From Ranitomeya variabilis (lineage: Eukaryota > Chordata > Amphibia > Anura > Dendrobatidae), in contig NC_135238.1 in assembly GCF_051348905.1 (NCBI RefSeq), positions 92,007,988 to 92,071,987 on the forward strand: DNA of 64,000 bases, given 5' to 3'. The notes under the pieces are model-generated. The model worked only from the letters and a program-made list of their open reading frames with translations. It was not told the origin of the DNA and ran no database searches. Positions 1 to 12,300 of the stretch are shown here, one piece after another. The stretch's first letter is position 1. Every line of letters begins with the position of its first letter. The translations under genes and the position numbers were made by a program.

Positions 1-1163
1 CGGCACGATGGGAGGGTCTGAGAAAACTGTCCCAGAACTTTGCTATTGTTCCCCTGCCTGAGCTGGATTGTACTTCTGTCTCTCTTGCTTTCACTCCTTG
101 ATTGTACAACAAACTCTGACGTCTGCTGCCAGCATTCTCACATGGTAATTTTCTAATTCCGCTGCTAGGGCCCTCTAGTACTGCAACATTTCAGTACACC
201 TGTCTGCCTCTAGCAGAAGAGATTGAAAGTTCTCCTTGTAGCATTGGTCTAGAAGTGTCACAAACCAGTATTGAGTGTCACCAAAATTCTTATAATGCAG
301 GGGTCAATTGAAACGCAGCTCAACATAAAGTCAGCCATGCATGCCAGACTGCTAACAGGCAAGACTTCCATGTCCTCACCAACAGGATGACTGACCATGC
401 TGTCCTCCTCCTCCTCATCCTCATCCTCCTCCTCCCTGTCCTCAGGCCATCCCAGCTGAACAGATGGTCTGACAGCTGTGCTTGTATTACCTTCTATAGA
501 GCATGAAAGTAGCTCTTGTTCTTCCTCCTCCTCCTCCTCATTGCCTACCAATCCACATTGGGAAGACATGAGGCTGGGCTGAGTGTAATCCCCCTGTATG
601 GTTCCTAGCTCCATGTCCTTGTGCTCTGCCTGCAATGCATCCTCTTTAATTGTGAGCAGAGTGGTTTTCAGAATGCTGAGAAGTGGGATGGTGATGATAA
701 TTATGGCGTCATCGCCACTCACCATCTTGGTGCAGTCCTCAAAGTTTTGTAGGATGGTACATATGTCTGACATCCATGTCCACTCCTGAGGCCTTATGTG
801 TGGAGTTTGAATTTAATATTGACGGCTTTGTTGATGTTGGTAGTCAACAACTGCCCTCTTCTGCTCACAAATCATTTCCAACATATGCAGTGTAGAGTTC
901 CAATGCATGGGGACATCACACACCAGTCGGTGAGCAGGAAGCTTCAGACACTGCTGAAGCACAGCAAGGTTGGCTGGAACTGTAGCTGACTTTCTAAAAT
1001 GGGCAGACAGACGGCGTACTTGCACTAGCAGATCCGGCAGCTCTGGGTAGCTTTTCAGAAAACGTTGAACCATGAGGTTAAGCACATGGGCCAGGCAAGG
1101 TATGTGTGTGAGCTCACCTTGCCTCAGAACTGCCACCAGGTTCCGGCCATTGTCACACATGAC
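1..1163 (-). pseudogene. hAT-1 transposase, C-terminal half (broken, runs off window)
   Basis: Continuation of the hAT-1 transposase beyond gypsy-1. From 1163 down the minus strand reads CDNGRNLVAVL, then THIPCLAHVLNL, then WNSTLHMLE. These are the second catalytic Asp region and the CxxH and RW-type signatures of hAT enzymes. The frame changes near 800. It then continues as a region with GDDAIIIITIP and a long acidic insert, matching hAT-2 residues before its C-terminal domain. A further frame change near 260 leads to YWFVTLLDQCYKEN, the equivalent of hAT-2 YWVFTLLDPRYRDN. The dimerization domain would lie before base 1. The half begins with catgac, which is also found directly after gypsy-1 at 6868-6873 and marks the insertion. 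Confidence 0.85.
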
Positions 1164-1921
1164 TGTTGTGAACTGTATTTCTTGGCTCCCTCTTGTGATC
1201 ACTAGCGGTATGACACTTGGATTGTCTTTCTCCAGGTTGGTACCCACCTGGTTCATTAGGCCTTGGGTGTTCCTATTTAGACTTCCTGGAAACTCAGTCT
1301 AGTGCCTGGAATCGATGTAGTCAGTCTATGTCTGTTTGCTCCTGACTCCTGGTCTCCTGCTTTTTGCAAGATAAGCTAAGTCCTGCTTTCTTATTTTTGT
1401 TTATTCGCATTGCTGCTATTTTGTTCCAGCTTGATACAATGTGATTCCTGATTTTAGCTGGAAGCTCTAAGGGGCTGATATTCTCCCCCCACACCGTTAG
1501 TCGGTGCGGGGGTTCTTGGATATTCAGCGTGGATATTTTTGTAGGGTTTTTGCTGACTGCATAAGTCCTCTTCCTATTTTCTGCTATTAATTAGTGGGCC
1601 TCTCTTTGCTAAATCTAGTTCATACTTACGTTTGTCTTTTCTTCTTACCTCACCGTTATTATTTGTTGGGGGCTTGTATCATTACTTTGGGGTCCTTTCT
1701 CTTGAGGCAAGTGAGGTCTTATTTACTCTGAAAGGGTTAGTTAGTTCTCCGGCTGGTGCGAGACGTCTAGAATCAACGTAGTTACGTTCCCCGGCTACTT
1801 CTAGTTGTTGTGCTAGGATCAGGTATACGGTCAGCCAAGTTACCACCTCCCTATGAGCTGGTTTTTGTGTTTGCGGACTTAGCTGGAACTTCTGAGATCC
1901 TCTACCACTAGGATCATAACA
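1164..1921 (+). repeat. gypsy-1 5' LTR
   Basis: A 758-bp direct repeat of 6110-6867 that begins TG and ends CA. Next to it the host sequence catgac is present on the left. Confidence 0.95.
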
Positions 1922-2049
1922 GTATTCCAGGCCCAAAAAGTGAATATTTAATGCATTGCAGAAGCGGGATTAAAAGAAAAGAAGTTCTGAGTTTTTTTTT
2001 TTTCTTCTTCCCCTTTTTCCTCTGAGTGGCTTGAAGCTCTGCTGCAGAC

Positions 2050-5000
2050 ATGAATGTTCAGACTCTGATTACTAGTGTGGATCAGCTTGCTGCATGAGTG
2101 CAGGGCATTCAGGATTTTGTTATTAGTAGTCCTATGTCAGAGCCTAAGATACCTATTCCTGAGCTTTTCTCTGGTGATCGATTTAAATTTGGGAATTTTA
2201 GGAATAATTGTAAATTGTTTCTATCTCTGAGACCGCGTTCGTCTGGAGACTCAGCGCAGCAAGTTAAAATTGTTATCTCTTTCTTGCGTGGCGACCCTCA
2301 GGATTGGGCTTTTTCATTGGCGCCAGGAGATCCGGCATTGGCAAATACTGATGCGTTTTTTCTGGCGCTCGGATTGCTTTATGAGGAGCCCAATCTTGAA
2401 ATTCAGGCAGAAAAAGCGTTGCTGGCTATCTCTCAGGGCCAGGATGAGGCTGAAGTGTATTGCCAAAAATTTCGGAAATGGTCCGTGCTTACTCAATGGA
2501 ATGAGTGTGCTCTGGCCGCAAATTTCAGAAATGGCCTTTCTGAAGCCATTAAGAATGTGATGGTGGGTTTTCCCATTCCTACAAGTCTGAGTGATTCTAT
2601 GGCTCTGGCCATTCAGATAGATCGGCGTTTGCGGGAGTGCAAATCTGCTAACCCTCTGGCAGTGTTGTCTGAACGGACGCCTGACTCAATGCTATGTGAT
2701 AGAATTCAGACTAGAACTGAACGACAAAATCATAGACGTCAGAATGGGTTGTGTTTTTACTGTGGTGATTCTACACATGTTATCTCAGCATGCTCTAAAC
2801 GCCTAACAAAGATGGTTAGTCCTGTCGCCATTGGTAATTTGCATCCTAAGTTTATTTTGTCTGTAACTCTTATTTGCTCATTGTCTTCCTACCCTGTTAT
2901 GGCATTTGTGGATTCAGGTGCTGCCCTGAGTCTTATAGACTTGTCGTTTGCCAGGCGCTGTGGTTTTGTCCTGGAGCCTTTAAAAAATCATATTCCTCTT
3001 AGAAGAATTGATGCTACGCCATTGGCGGAGAATAAACTGCAGTATTGGACACAAGTGACCATGTGCATGACTCCTGAACATCGGGAGGTGATTCGTTTTC
3101 TTGTTCTGCATAAAATGCATGATTTGGTCGTTTTAGGTCTGCCATGGTTACAGACCCATAATCCAGTTTTGGATTGGAAGGCAATGTCTGTGTCAAGTTG
3201 GGGTTGTCAGGGAATTCATTGCGATTCCCCGTCGGTGTCTATCGCTTCTTCTACTCCTTCTGAAGTTCCGGAGTATTTGTTGGACTATCAGGATGTATTC
3301 CGTGAGTCCAGGTCCAGTGCCCTTCCTCCTCATAGGGACTGTGACTGTGCTATAGATTTGATTCCTGGTAGTAAATTTCCTAAGGGACAATTATTTAATC
3401 TATCTGTACCTGAGCATGCCGCAATGCGTTCTTATATAAAGGAGTCTTTGGAGAAAGGACATATTCGTCCATCCTCTTCCCCTCTTGGTGCGGGATTCTT
3501 TTTTGTAGCCAAGAAAGACGGGTCTTTGAGACCTTGTATAGACTATCGGCTTCTGAATAAAATCACGGTCAAATTTCAGTATCCTTTGCCACTATTGTCG
3601 GACTTGTTTGCTCGGATTAAGGGTGCCAAGTGGTTCACCAAGATAGATCTTCGTGGTGCGTACAACCTTGTGCGCATTAAGCAGGGAGATGAATGGAAAA
3701 CTGCGTTCAATACGCCCGAAGGTCATTTTGAGTACTTGGTGATGCCTTTTGGGCTCTCTAATGCTCCTTCAGTGTTTCAGTCCTCTATGTATGACATCTT
3801 CCGGAAGTATCTAGATAAATTTATGATTGTTTATCTGGATGATATTCTGTTTTTTTCTGATGATTGGGATTCTCATGTAAAGCAGGTCAGGATGGTGTTT
3901 CAGGTTTTGCATGATAATGCTTTGTTTGTGAAGGGCTCAAAGTGTCTCTTTGGAGTGCAGAAGGTTTCCTTTCTGGGTTTCATTTTCTCCCCTTCTACAG
4001 TGGAGATGGACCCAGTCAAGGTCCGAGCTATTCATGATTGGACCCAACCCACGTCTGTTAAGAGTCTACAGAAGTTCTTGGGTTTTGCTAATTTCTACCG
4101 TCGTTTTATTGCTAATTTCTCTAGCGTTGTTAAATCTTTGACGGATATGACCAAGAAAGGTTCTGATGTGGCTAATTGGGCTCCGGCAGCCGTGGAGGCT
4201 TTCCGGGAGCTGAAGCGCCGGTTTACTTCGGCGCCTGTTTTGTGCCAGCCTGATGTCTCACTTCCCTTTTAGGTTGAAGTGGACGCTTCTGAGATCGGTG
4301 CAGGGGCTGTTTTGTCGCAGAAAGGCTCTGGTTGCTCTGTGATGAGACCTTGTGCTTTTTTTTCTAGGAAATTTTCGCCTGCTGAGCGGAACTATGATGT
4401 TGGTAATCGGGAGTTGTTGGCCATGAAGTGGGCATTTGAGGAGTGGCGTCATTGGCTCGAGGGAGCTAAGCATCGTGTGGTGGTCTTGACTGATCACAAA
4501 AATTTGATGTATCTTGAGTCTGCTAAGCGCCTGAATCCTAGACAGGCTCGTTGGTCGTTGTTTTTCTCCCGTTTTGACTTTGTGGTCTCGTACCTGCCTG
4601 GTTCGAAGAATGTGAAGGCTGATGCTCTTTCTAGGAGTTTTGTGCCGGACTCTCCGGGAGTCTCAGAGCCAGCTGGTATTCTTAAAGAGGGAGTAATCTT
4701 GTCGGCCATTTCTCCTGATTTGCGACGTGTGTTGCAGAGATTTCAGGCTGGTAGACCTGACCCTTGCCCACCTGATAGACTGTTTGTTCCTGATAAATGG
4801 ACCAGCAGAGTTATCTCCGAGGTTCATTCCTCAGTGCTGGCAGGGCATCCTGGGATTTTTGGTACCAGAGATTTGGTAGCTAGGTCCTTTTGGTGGCCTT
4901 CCTTGTCACAAATGTGCGTTCTTTTGTGCAGTCCTGTGGGATTTGTGCTCGGGCTAAGCCTTGCTGTTCTCGTGCCAGTGGGTTGCTTTTGCCCTTGCCT

Positions 5001-6098
5001 GTCCCGAAGAGGCCCCGGACGCACATTTCCATGGATTTCATTTCAGATCTTCCGGTGTCGCAGGGAATGTCTGTCATCTGGGTGGTGTGTGATCGCTTTT
5101 CCAAGATGGTCCATTTGGTGCCCTTGCCTAAGTTGCCTTCCTCTTCCGATCTGGTTCCTTTGTTCTTTCAGAATGTGGTTTGTTTGCATGGCATTCCTGA
5201 GAATATCGTGTCTGACAGAGGATCCCAGTTTGTGTCCAGGTTCTGGCGATCTTTTTGTGCTAGAATGGGCATTGATTTGTCGTTTTCATCTGCCTTTCAT
5301 CCTCAGACTAATGACCAAACGGAGCGAACTAATCAGACGCTGGAGGCTTATTTGAGGTGTTTTGTTTCTGCGGATCAGGATGATTGGGTGACCTTCTTGC
5401 CATTGGCTGAGTTTGCCCTCAATAATCGGGCTAGTTCTGCTACTTTGGTTTCGCCATTTTTCTGCAACTCTGGTTTCCATCCTCGTTTCTCCTCGGGTCA
5501 TGTTGAATCTTCTGACTGTCCTGGGGTAGATTCCGTGGTGGATAGGTTGCAGCGGATTTGGAATCATGTGGTGGACAACTTAAAATTGTCACAGGAGAAG
5601 GCTCAGCGTTTTGCCAACCGCCGCCGCGGTGTGGGTCCCCGACTTCGTGTTGGGGATTTGGTTTGGTTGTCTTCTCGGTATGTCCCTCTGAAGGTTTCCT
5701 CTCCTAAGTTTAAGCCTCGTTTTATTGGTCCTTATAAAATTTTGGAAGTCCTTAATCCGGTGTCTTTTCGTTTGGATCTTCCGGTGTCATTTGCCATTCA
5801 CAATGTGTTCCATAGGTCTTTGTTGCGGCGGTACGTTGTGCCTGTGGTTCCTGCTGTTGACCCTCCTGCTTCGGTCTTGGTTGAGGGTGAGTTGGAGTAC
5901 GTGGTGGAGAAGATCTTGGATTCTCGTCTCTCTAGACGGAGGCTTCAGTATCTGGTCAAATGGAAGGGCTATGGTCAGGAGGATAATTCCTGGGTGGTCG
6001 CCTCTGATGTTCATGCGGCCGATTTGGTTCGTGCCTTTCACGCTGCTCATCCTGATCGCCCTGGTGGTCTTGGTGAGGGTTCGGTGACCCCTCCTTAA
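2050..6098 (+). pseudogene. gypsy-1 gag-pol region (fossil)
   Basis: The gag-pol region of gypsy-1. Parts in order: gag with a CCHC knuckle near 2750-2800, protease with a DSG motif near 2910, reverse transcriptase with the YLDD box near 3830, RNase H from about 4275, integrase zinc-binding and catalytic core from about 4800 to 5350, and a chromodomain near 5890-6030. The family normally makes one gag-pol protein of about 1350 residues, as seen in gypsy-5. This copy is broken, with about three breaks. Confidence 0.9.
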
Positions 6099-6109
6099 AG
6101 GGGGGGTAC

Positions 6110-6867
6110 TGTTGTGAACTGTATTTCTTGGCTCCCTCTTGTGATCACTAGCGGTATGACACTTGGATTGTCTTTCTCCAGGTTGGTACCCACCTGGTTC
6201 GTTAGGCCTTGGGTGTTCCTATTTAGACTTCCTGGAAACTCAGTCTAGTGCCTGGAATCGATGTAGTCAGTCTATGTCTGTTTGCTCCTGACTCCTGGTC
6301 TCCTGCTTTTTGCAAGATAAGCTAAGTCCTGCTTTCTTATTTTTGTTTATTCGCATTGCTGCTATTTTGTTCCAGCTTGATACAATGTGATTCCTGATTT
6401 TAGCTGGAAGCTCTAAGGGGCTGATATTCTCCCCCCACACCGTTAGTCGGTGCGGGGGTTCTTGGATATTCAGCATGGATATTTTTGTAGGGTTTTTGCT
6501 GACCGCATAAGTCCTCTTCCTATTTTCTGCTATTAATTAGTGGGCCTCTCTTTGCTAAATCTAGTTCATACTTACATTTGTCTTTTCTTCTTACCTCACC
6601 GTTATTATTTGTTGGGGGCTTGTATCATTACTTTGGGGTCCTTTCTCTTGAGGCAAGTGAGGTGTTATTTTCTCTGAAAGGGTTAGTTAGTTCTCCGGCC
6701 GGTGCGAGACGTCTACAATCAATGTAGGTACGTTCCCCGGCTACTTCTAGTTGTTGTGCTAGGATCAGGTATACGGTCAGCCAAGTTACCACCTCCCTAT
6801 GAGCTGGTTTTTGTGTTTGCAGACTTATCTGGAACTTCTGAGATCCTCTACCACTAGGATCATAACA
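6110..6867 (+). repeat. gypsy-1 3' LTR
   Basis: A 758-bp copy of the repeat at 1164-1921, with about a dozen differences. It is preceded by a polypurine tract and followed by the catgac target duplication. Confidence 0.95.
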
Positions 6868-8471
6868 CATGACCATGCCTGGCTGTAGGTTCAGCGGTGA
6901 CATCCAAATATCTTACTGCTTTTTCAGCGCTGTCCACAACTCTTCTGCATAGTGTAGTGTGTCATCTATGCAGATTAGCTTCAGCACAGCCTGTTGCCAC
7001 TTGGCTGAGGCAGTGCTGCAGTGCTTCCAGCTCCTGACTGATGTGTTCATTTCACAGATGGAGGCTGAAGAGGAGGGGGAAGAGGAGGAGGTGCAGGAGC
7101 TGTAGTCTGTGGGGGCAACCCTGATTGAGGTAGGGCCTGCAGTCCTCGGTGTGGGGAGGATATGTTCCATCCCAAGGTCCGACTGGGTCCCGGCTTCCAC
7201 TATGTTATCCCGGTGTGCCGTCAGTGAGATGTACCATCCCGGCTCACAAGCACTTGCCCACATGTCCGTGGTTAGGTGGACTTTCCCAGTAACAGCATTG
7301 TTGAGGGCACGGATAATGTTGTGGGACACATGCTGGTGTAATGCAGGTGTGGCACACCGGGAGAAAAAGTGGTGACTGGGGACAGAGTACCTTGGGACGG
7401 CCGCCGCCATCAGGTTGTGGAAAGCTTCTGTCTCAACGAGCCTAAAATGCAACATTTTGAACACAAGCAGAAGAGAAATGTTAGAATTTAGTACTGTGGC
7501 CTGTGGGGGGGTTGGCTGGGTATTTCCACTTGCGTTCCAATGACTTGGGTATAGACAACTGAAGGCTGTGCTGGGACAAGGACGTAGACGGGCTTGATGA
7601 TGGTGCTTCTTGACTATGGGCAACAACAGGTGCAGGGATAGAGGCATCTTCACATGCACGGTGGACTGGGGATTGGCTTCTATGCAAAACAGAAGATCTA
7701 ACAGTTGGAATGGCAACTTCCCTCATGTTTGTGTTACGGGGAACGTAAGTCACGTTATGGGGAACGTATGTCTGTGGCCACCACACTGCTTCTTCCTGCC
7801 TGTTGGGGTGATATGCCTCCTTCCCCATGTGTGCTGCTGTCCTCCCTCTGCATGTCCTCCTGCCAGGTTGGGTCAGTCACTATGTCATCCACCACCTCGT
7901 CTTCCTCATCCACACCCTGCTCCTCCTGACTTTCTGGCAATTGTGTCTCATCATTGTCCACCTCTTGTGACAATTTCTCACCATCGACTTCATGTGATTG
8001 TGGTTGGTCAAAGCTTTGGGCAGCTCTACATGCATTCTCATCTTTCCCCACTTCAAGTTGATGGGCCTAGAGTCTGGAATCTTGAAAGGGAAAACTGAAC
8101 AGCTCTTCGGAGTATCCAAGTGTGGGATCAGTTCTCTCAGGGCACTTGGCATGGTGGGAGGAAGGAGGATCAGGGTGAGGAATATCCGGTCCACACTCAT
8201 GGCTACTCAGACTTGACTGTGTGGAAGACAAGGTGGTGGTGGTGGCTACGTAACTGGAAGCATTATCCACTATCCAACCAATATCTGTTTCACTTTGATC
8301 TGGCTTCAATAGTGGTGTGCTGCGATCCCCTAGAAACTGGGAGAGGAAGATCGAGCGATAACATATGGGTCTTTGTTGTGGCTCACTTTGACCTTGGCCA
8401 CAGCCTTGTCCTCTGCATGCACCATCAGCATCACATCCACTTCCCCGTCCCCTGGCCCTTACCTTGCACAT
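6868..8471 (-). pseudogene. hAT-1 transposase, N-terminal half (broken)
   Basis: The first half of a hAT transposase, from a minus-strand ATG at 8471 to the gypsy-1 insertion. The N-terminus (RARGRGSG, then STPLLKPDQ) matches the start of the hAT-2 transposase at 28267. An acidic stretch follows at about 7760-8050. The core appears at 6916-7716, with HLTTDMWAS (the first catalytic Asp region of hAT enzymes) and AKWQQAVLKLICI. The reading frame is lost several times between 7700 and 8400, and a TAA at 6913-6915 stands where hAT-2 has Gln-Glu-Ser-Asp. The BED zinc finger that hAT-2 has in this interval is not found: the acidic region runs almost directly into the Ser/Pro-rich linker near 7740. 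This is a dead gene. Protein identity to hAT-2 looks like 50-60% by eye, so the two are related families rather than copies of one. Confidence 0.8.
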
Positions 8472-8539
8472 TTTAGATGGACTACTGAACTATTTCAAAA
8501 GCTCAACACAAATGTATTTATTTGGAGCAAATGGGTTGG

Positions 8540-11310
8540 TGAATTTTTGAAAAAAAAGTAGAACAAGGCTAGCACACAGAACTATGGTACGTATACCTGC
8601 AAAGCTACGTTTTTTCCACCACAGATACACCAGGCCACAGCCACAGACAACAGACTGTATAACTTTTTTGTTCTTTGGTGAATTTTTGAAAAAAAGTACA
8701 ACAAGGCTAGCACACATAACTATGCTATGTATGCCTGCGAAACTACGATTTTTCCACCACAGATTCACCAGACTGCAGCCACAGATAACAGATTGTATAA
8801 TTTTTTTTTCTGTTGTGTGTGAAATTTGGAAAAAAAATTAAAATGAATACAAGGCTATCACACAGAACTATGAAACTTATGCTAGCGAAGCTATGATTTT
8901 TTTTACTACAGATACACCAGACCTCAGCCTGACATAACAGTCTGTTTAAAATCTTTTTTTGGTTTTTGATGAATTTTTAAAAAAAATAAAAAAAGAGTAG
9001 AACAGCGCTAGCACACAGAACTATGATACGTATGCCTGCGAAACTACGATTTTTCCACCTCAGATACACCAGGCTGCAGCCACAGATAACAAACTGTATA
9101 ATTTTTTTCTGTTGTATGTGAAATTTGGAAAAAAATTAAAAATGAATACAACAAGGCTAGCAGACAGAACTATGAAACTTATGCTTGCGAAGTTATGATT
9201 TTTCCACCAAAGATACACCAGACCTTATGCCTTTGAAGCTACAATTTTTCCACCACAGATACACCAGGACTCAGCCACAGATAACAGACTGTATAATTTT
9301 ATTTTTTTTGGTGAATGTTTTTTTTTTAAAGTAGAATAAGGCTAGCACACAGAACTATGCTACGTATGCCTGTGAAACTACAATTTTTCCACCACAGATA
9401 CACCAGGCTGCACCCACAGATAACAGACTGTGTAATTTTTTTCTGTTGTGTGTGACATTTGGCAAAAAATTAAAAATTAGTACAACAAGGCTAGCAGAGA
9501 GAACTAAGAAACTTTTGCCTGTGAAGCTACGTTTTTTCCACCACAGATACAACAGGCCTCAGCCTGACATAACAGACTGTATAAAATATTCTTTTGGTTT
9601 TTGGTGAATTGTTTTTTTAAAAAAAAGTAGAACAAGGCTAGCATACAGAACTATGGTACGTATGCCTGCAAAGCTACAATTTTTCCACCACAGATACAGA
9701 TTTTTGCTTTTTGGTGAATTTTTGAAAAAAGGAGAAGGCTAGCACACAGAACTGAGCTATGTATGCCTGCGAAACTATGATTTTTCCACCACAGATGCAC
9801 CAGGCCGCAGCCACAGATAACAGACTTAAATTTTTTTTTCTGTTGTGTGTGAAATTTGAAATTTTTTTTAAAATGAATACAACAAGGCTAGCAGACAGAA
9901 CTATGAATTAAACTTATGCCTGCAAAGCTACGATTTTTCCACCACAGATACAACAGGTCTCAGCCTGACATACCAGACTGTATAAAATGTTCTCTTGGTT
10001 TTTGGTGAACTGTTTTTTTTTTTTTAAAGTAGAACAAGGCTAGCAAAAGTAGAACAAGGCTAGCATACAGAACTATGGTACGTATGCCTGCAAAGCTACA
10101 ATTTTTCCACCACAGATACACCAGGCCTCAGCCACAGATTACAGACTGTATACTTTTTTTGTTTTTTGGTGAATTTTTGAAAAAAGGAGAAGACTAGCAC
10201 ACAGAACTGAGCTACGCATGCATGTGAAACTACGATTTTTCCACCACAGATGCAACAGGCCGCAGCCACAGATAACAGACTTTACATTTTTTTTTCTGTT
10301 GTGTGTGAAATTTGGCAAAAAATTAAAAATTAGTACAACAAGGCTAGCAGACAGAACTATTAAACTTATGCCTGTGAAGCTATGATTTTTCCACCACAGA
10401 TACACCAAGCCTCTGCCTTACATAGCAGACTGTATAAATTTTTTTTGGTTTTTGGTGAATTTAAAAAAAAAGTAGAGCAAGGCTAGCACACAGAACTATG
10501 GTACGTATGCCTGCAAAGCTTCGATTTTTCCACCATAGATACACCAGGCCGCAGCTACAGATTACAGACTATATAGCTTTTTTTTGTTTTTTGGTGAATT
10601 TTTGAAAAAAAAAGTAGAACAAGGCTAGCACACAGAACTATGCCACCTATGCCTGCGAAACTGTGATTTTTCCACCACAGATAAACCAGGTCACAGCCAC
10701 AGATAACAGACGTAATAATCTTTTTCTGTTGTGTGTGAAATTTGGAAAAAAATAAAAAATGAGTACAAGGCTAGGAGACAGAACTATGAAACTTATGCCT
10801 GCGAAGCTACAATTTTTCCACCCCAGATACAACAGGCCTCAGCCTGACATAACAGACTGTATACAATTTTGGGGAATTTTGGGTGAATTTTTGAAAACAA
10901 AAAGAGTGGAACAAGCCTAGCAGACAGAACTATGCAACTTATGCCTGCGAAGCTACGATTTTTCCACCACATATACAACAGGCCTCAGCCTGACATAACA
11001 GGCTGTATAAAATATTTTTTTGGCTTTTGGTGAATTTTTGAAAAAAAAAAATAGAACAAGGCTAGCACACAGAACTATGGTTTATATACCTGCAAATCTA
11101 TGATTTTTCAACCACATATACACCAGGCCGCAGCCATAGATAACAGACTGTATAATTTTTTTCTCTTGTATATGAAATTTGGCAAAAAATTAAAAATGAG
11201 TACAGCAATGCTAGCAGACAGAACTATGAAACTTATGCCTGCGAAGCTACAATTTTTCCACCACTGATACACCAGTCGTCAGCCTCAGATAACAGACTGA
11301 TCTATATGTG
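8540..11310. repeat. tandem array of about 145-bp monomers in hAT-1 5' region
   Basis: About 20 imperfect monomers of roughly 145 bp, recognised by the core TTTTTCCACCACAGATACA and by GGCTAGCACACAGAACTAT. Monomers fall into three types by the segment before the core. Type A has GGTACGTATGCCTGCAAAGC, type B has GCTACGTATGCCTGCGAAAC, and type C has GAAACTTATGCCTGCGAAGC. They mostly follow the order A-B-C, giving a higher-order period of about 435 bp. Short open frames inside it (CGGKIVVSQA-like on the minus strand) only reflect the repetition. It sits just upstream of the hAT-1 transposase start, as the 260-bp array does in hAT-2, so it is probably part of the transposon's 5' region. Confidence 0.9.
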
Positions 11311-11850
11311 GCCTTGATTTTTTGGGTCTCAGCTAAATTGTGTCAACAAGCTGGCTATGAAAACTGTTGAAGGAAATAGCGTAAATAATGTCTATCTAAG
11401 AAGGTTAAAGGGTTAATCCATAAGATTGCACTCACCAGATGTAGCTTAAGTTGAAGCATTGAAAGGATTCGCTGCAGCAGATCCACAAGTCCAGGAAGGA
11501 CCAGCTGTTAGATACAGATTGAGAAAATTGTGGTAAATTTCTGCGCTGCTGAATCACTAGAATTCCAGAATTATTAGTACATGTGGCTTTATTATTCTAT
11601 GCGTTTCAGAGTTCAAGACTCCTTCATCAGGAAAACACCACAGGACTTTCCCAATCTGTATCTAACAAGTTGGCTATGACACACACACAAAAAATTTTTT
11701 GGGCACACTCACATCTGGGACAAAAAAAAGTAGATTTGCACTTTACAAGATTACGAAAACCTGGCTGTAGTATGTAGGATGACCAAGCAAATAAATGTTG
11801 AAATAAGGGGGCTATGGATTACTTTAGAATAAAAGGAGCAGGCATAAGGT
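11311..11850. other. unassigned AT-rich DNA with an inverted-repeat segment
   Basis: No gene is seen. The stretch holds one notable structure. GTTAGATACAGATTG at about 11511 is repeated inverted as CAATCTGTATCTAAC at about 11651, bounding some 155 bp. Outside it, AACAAG(C/T)TGGCTATGA occurs at about 11349 and again at about 11665. This could be a small inserted element with a sequence duplication, but I do not recognise a family. Confidence 0.4.
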
Positions 11851-11911
11851 GAAGAAAAAAAAATGCCACAGAAAACTGCAGTTAGGTATCACGACATGCG
11901 CCGTACTATCA
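11850..11911. repeat. left fragment of hairpin-rich repeat
   Basis: The CACGACATGCGCCGTACTA just left of the Harbinger is the inverted counterpart of TACTGCGCATGTCGTG just right of it (22047-22062). Without the transposon they form one stem-loop at the edge of the hairpin-rich repeat at 22046-23300. The left boundary of the repeat is uncertain. Confidence 0.5.
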
Positions 11912-12300
11912 GGCCGGCGTCACACTGGTGAGTTTTATGGACGTAAGAGCGCAGAAAATACGTCCGTAAAACTCGCCAAACAAACGGCACAATTATTCTC
12001 AATGGGTCTGGTCCTATCAGCCGTATATTACGGATTTCTACGGCTGTACAAAATCGCAGCATGCTGCATTTGTCAGCGTATTGCGCAAATAATACGCCAA
12101 TGAAAGTCTATGGGGGAGCGTAAAATACGGAATGCATACGGACCATGCGTGTGACTTGCGAGAAATACGCTACTCACTGGCAGATGTCCGGAAATGTCCA
12201 AAGGCCTCAATCAGGCAGGTGAGACATGCTAATTAGCTGGAAAAGCCAGACAGTGAACCCGGAAGTCTGCTGCACGCCTCCACGGAGTGAGATCTTCAAG

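Larger units (their letters stand above)
1164..6867 (+). mobile_element. gypsy-1: Ty3/Gypsy chromodomain LTR retrotransposon, broken
   Basis: A 5.7-kb fossil LTR retrotransposon on the plus strand with two 758-bp LTRs (TGTTGTGAAC to CATAACA) and a 6-bp target duplication catgac at 1158-1163 and 6868-6873. The interior holds gag with a CCHC knuckle, aspartic protease, reverse transcriptase, RNase H, integrase and a C-terminal chromodomain, in that order. This places it in the chromovirus branch of Ty3/Gypsy. A G-rich polypurine tract at 6098-6106 precedes the 3' LTR. The LTRs differ at about a dozen positions (roughly 1.6%), so it is fairly young. The coding region is broken, with about three breaks. 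It is inserted in the hAT-1 transposase gene, in the opposite orientation to that gene. Confidence 0.95.

Noticed and set aside
8540-11310. CRISPR array
   Set aside because: Units are diverged tandem monomers of about 145 bp with no distinct short repeats and unique spacers, and the context is a eukaryotic transposon.
11511-11668. Small transposon at the GTTAGATACAGATTG inverted repeat
   Set aside because: The inverted repeat and the outer AACAAG-TGGCTATGA direct repeat are suggestive, but the boundaries do not fit a known target-duplication size, so it is left as unassigned.
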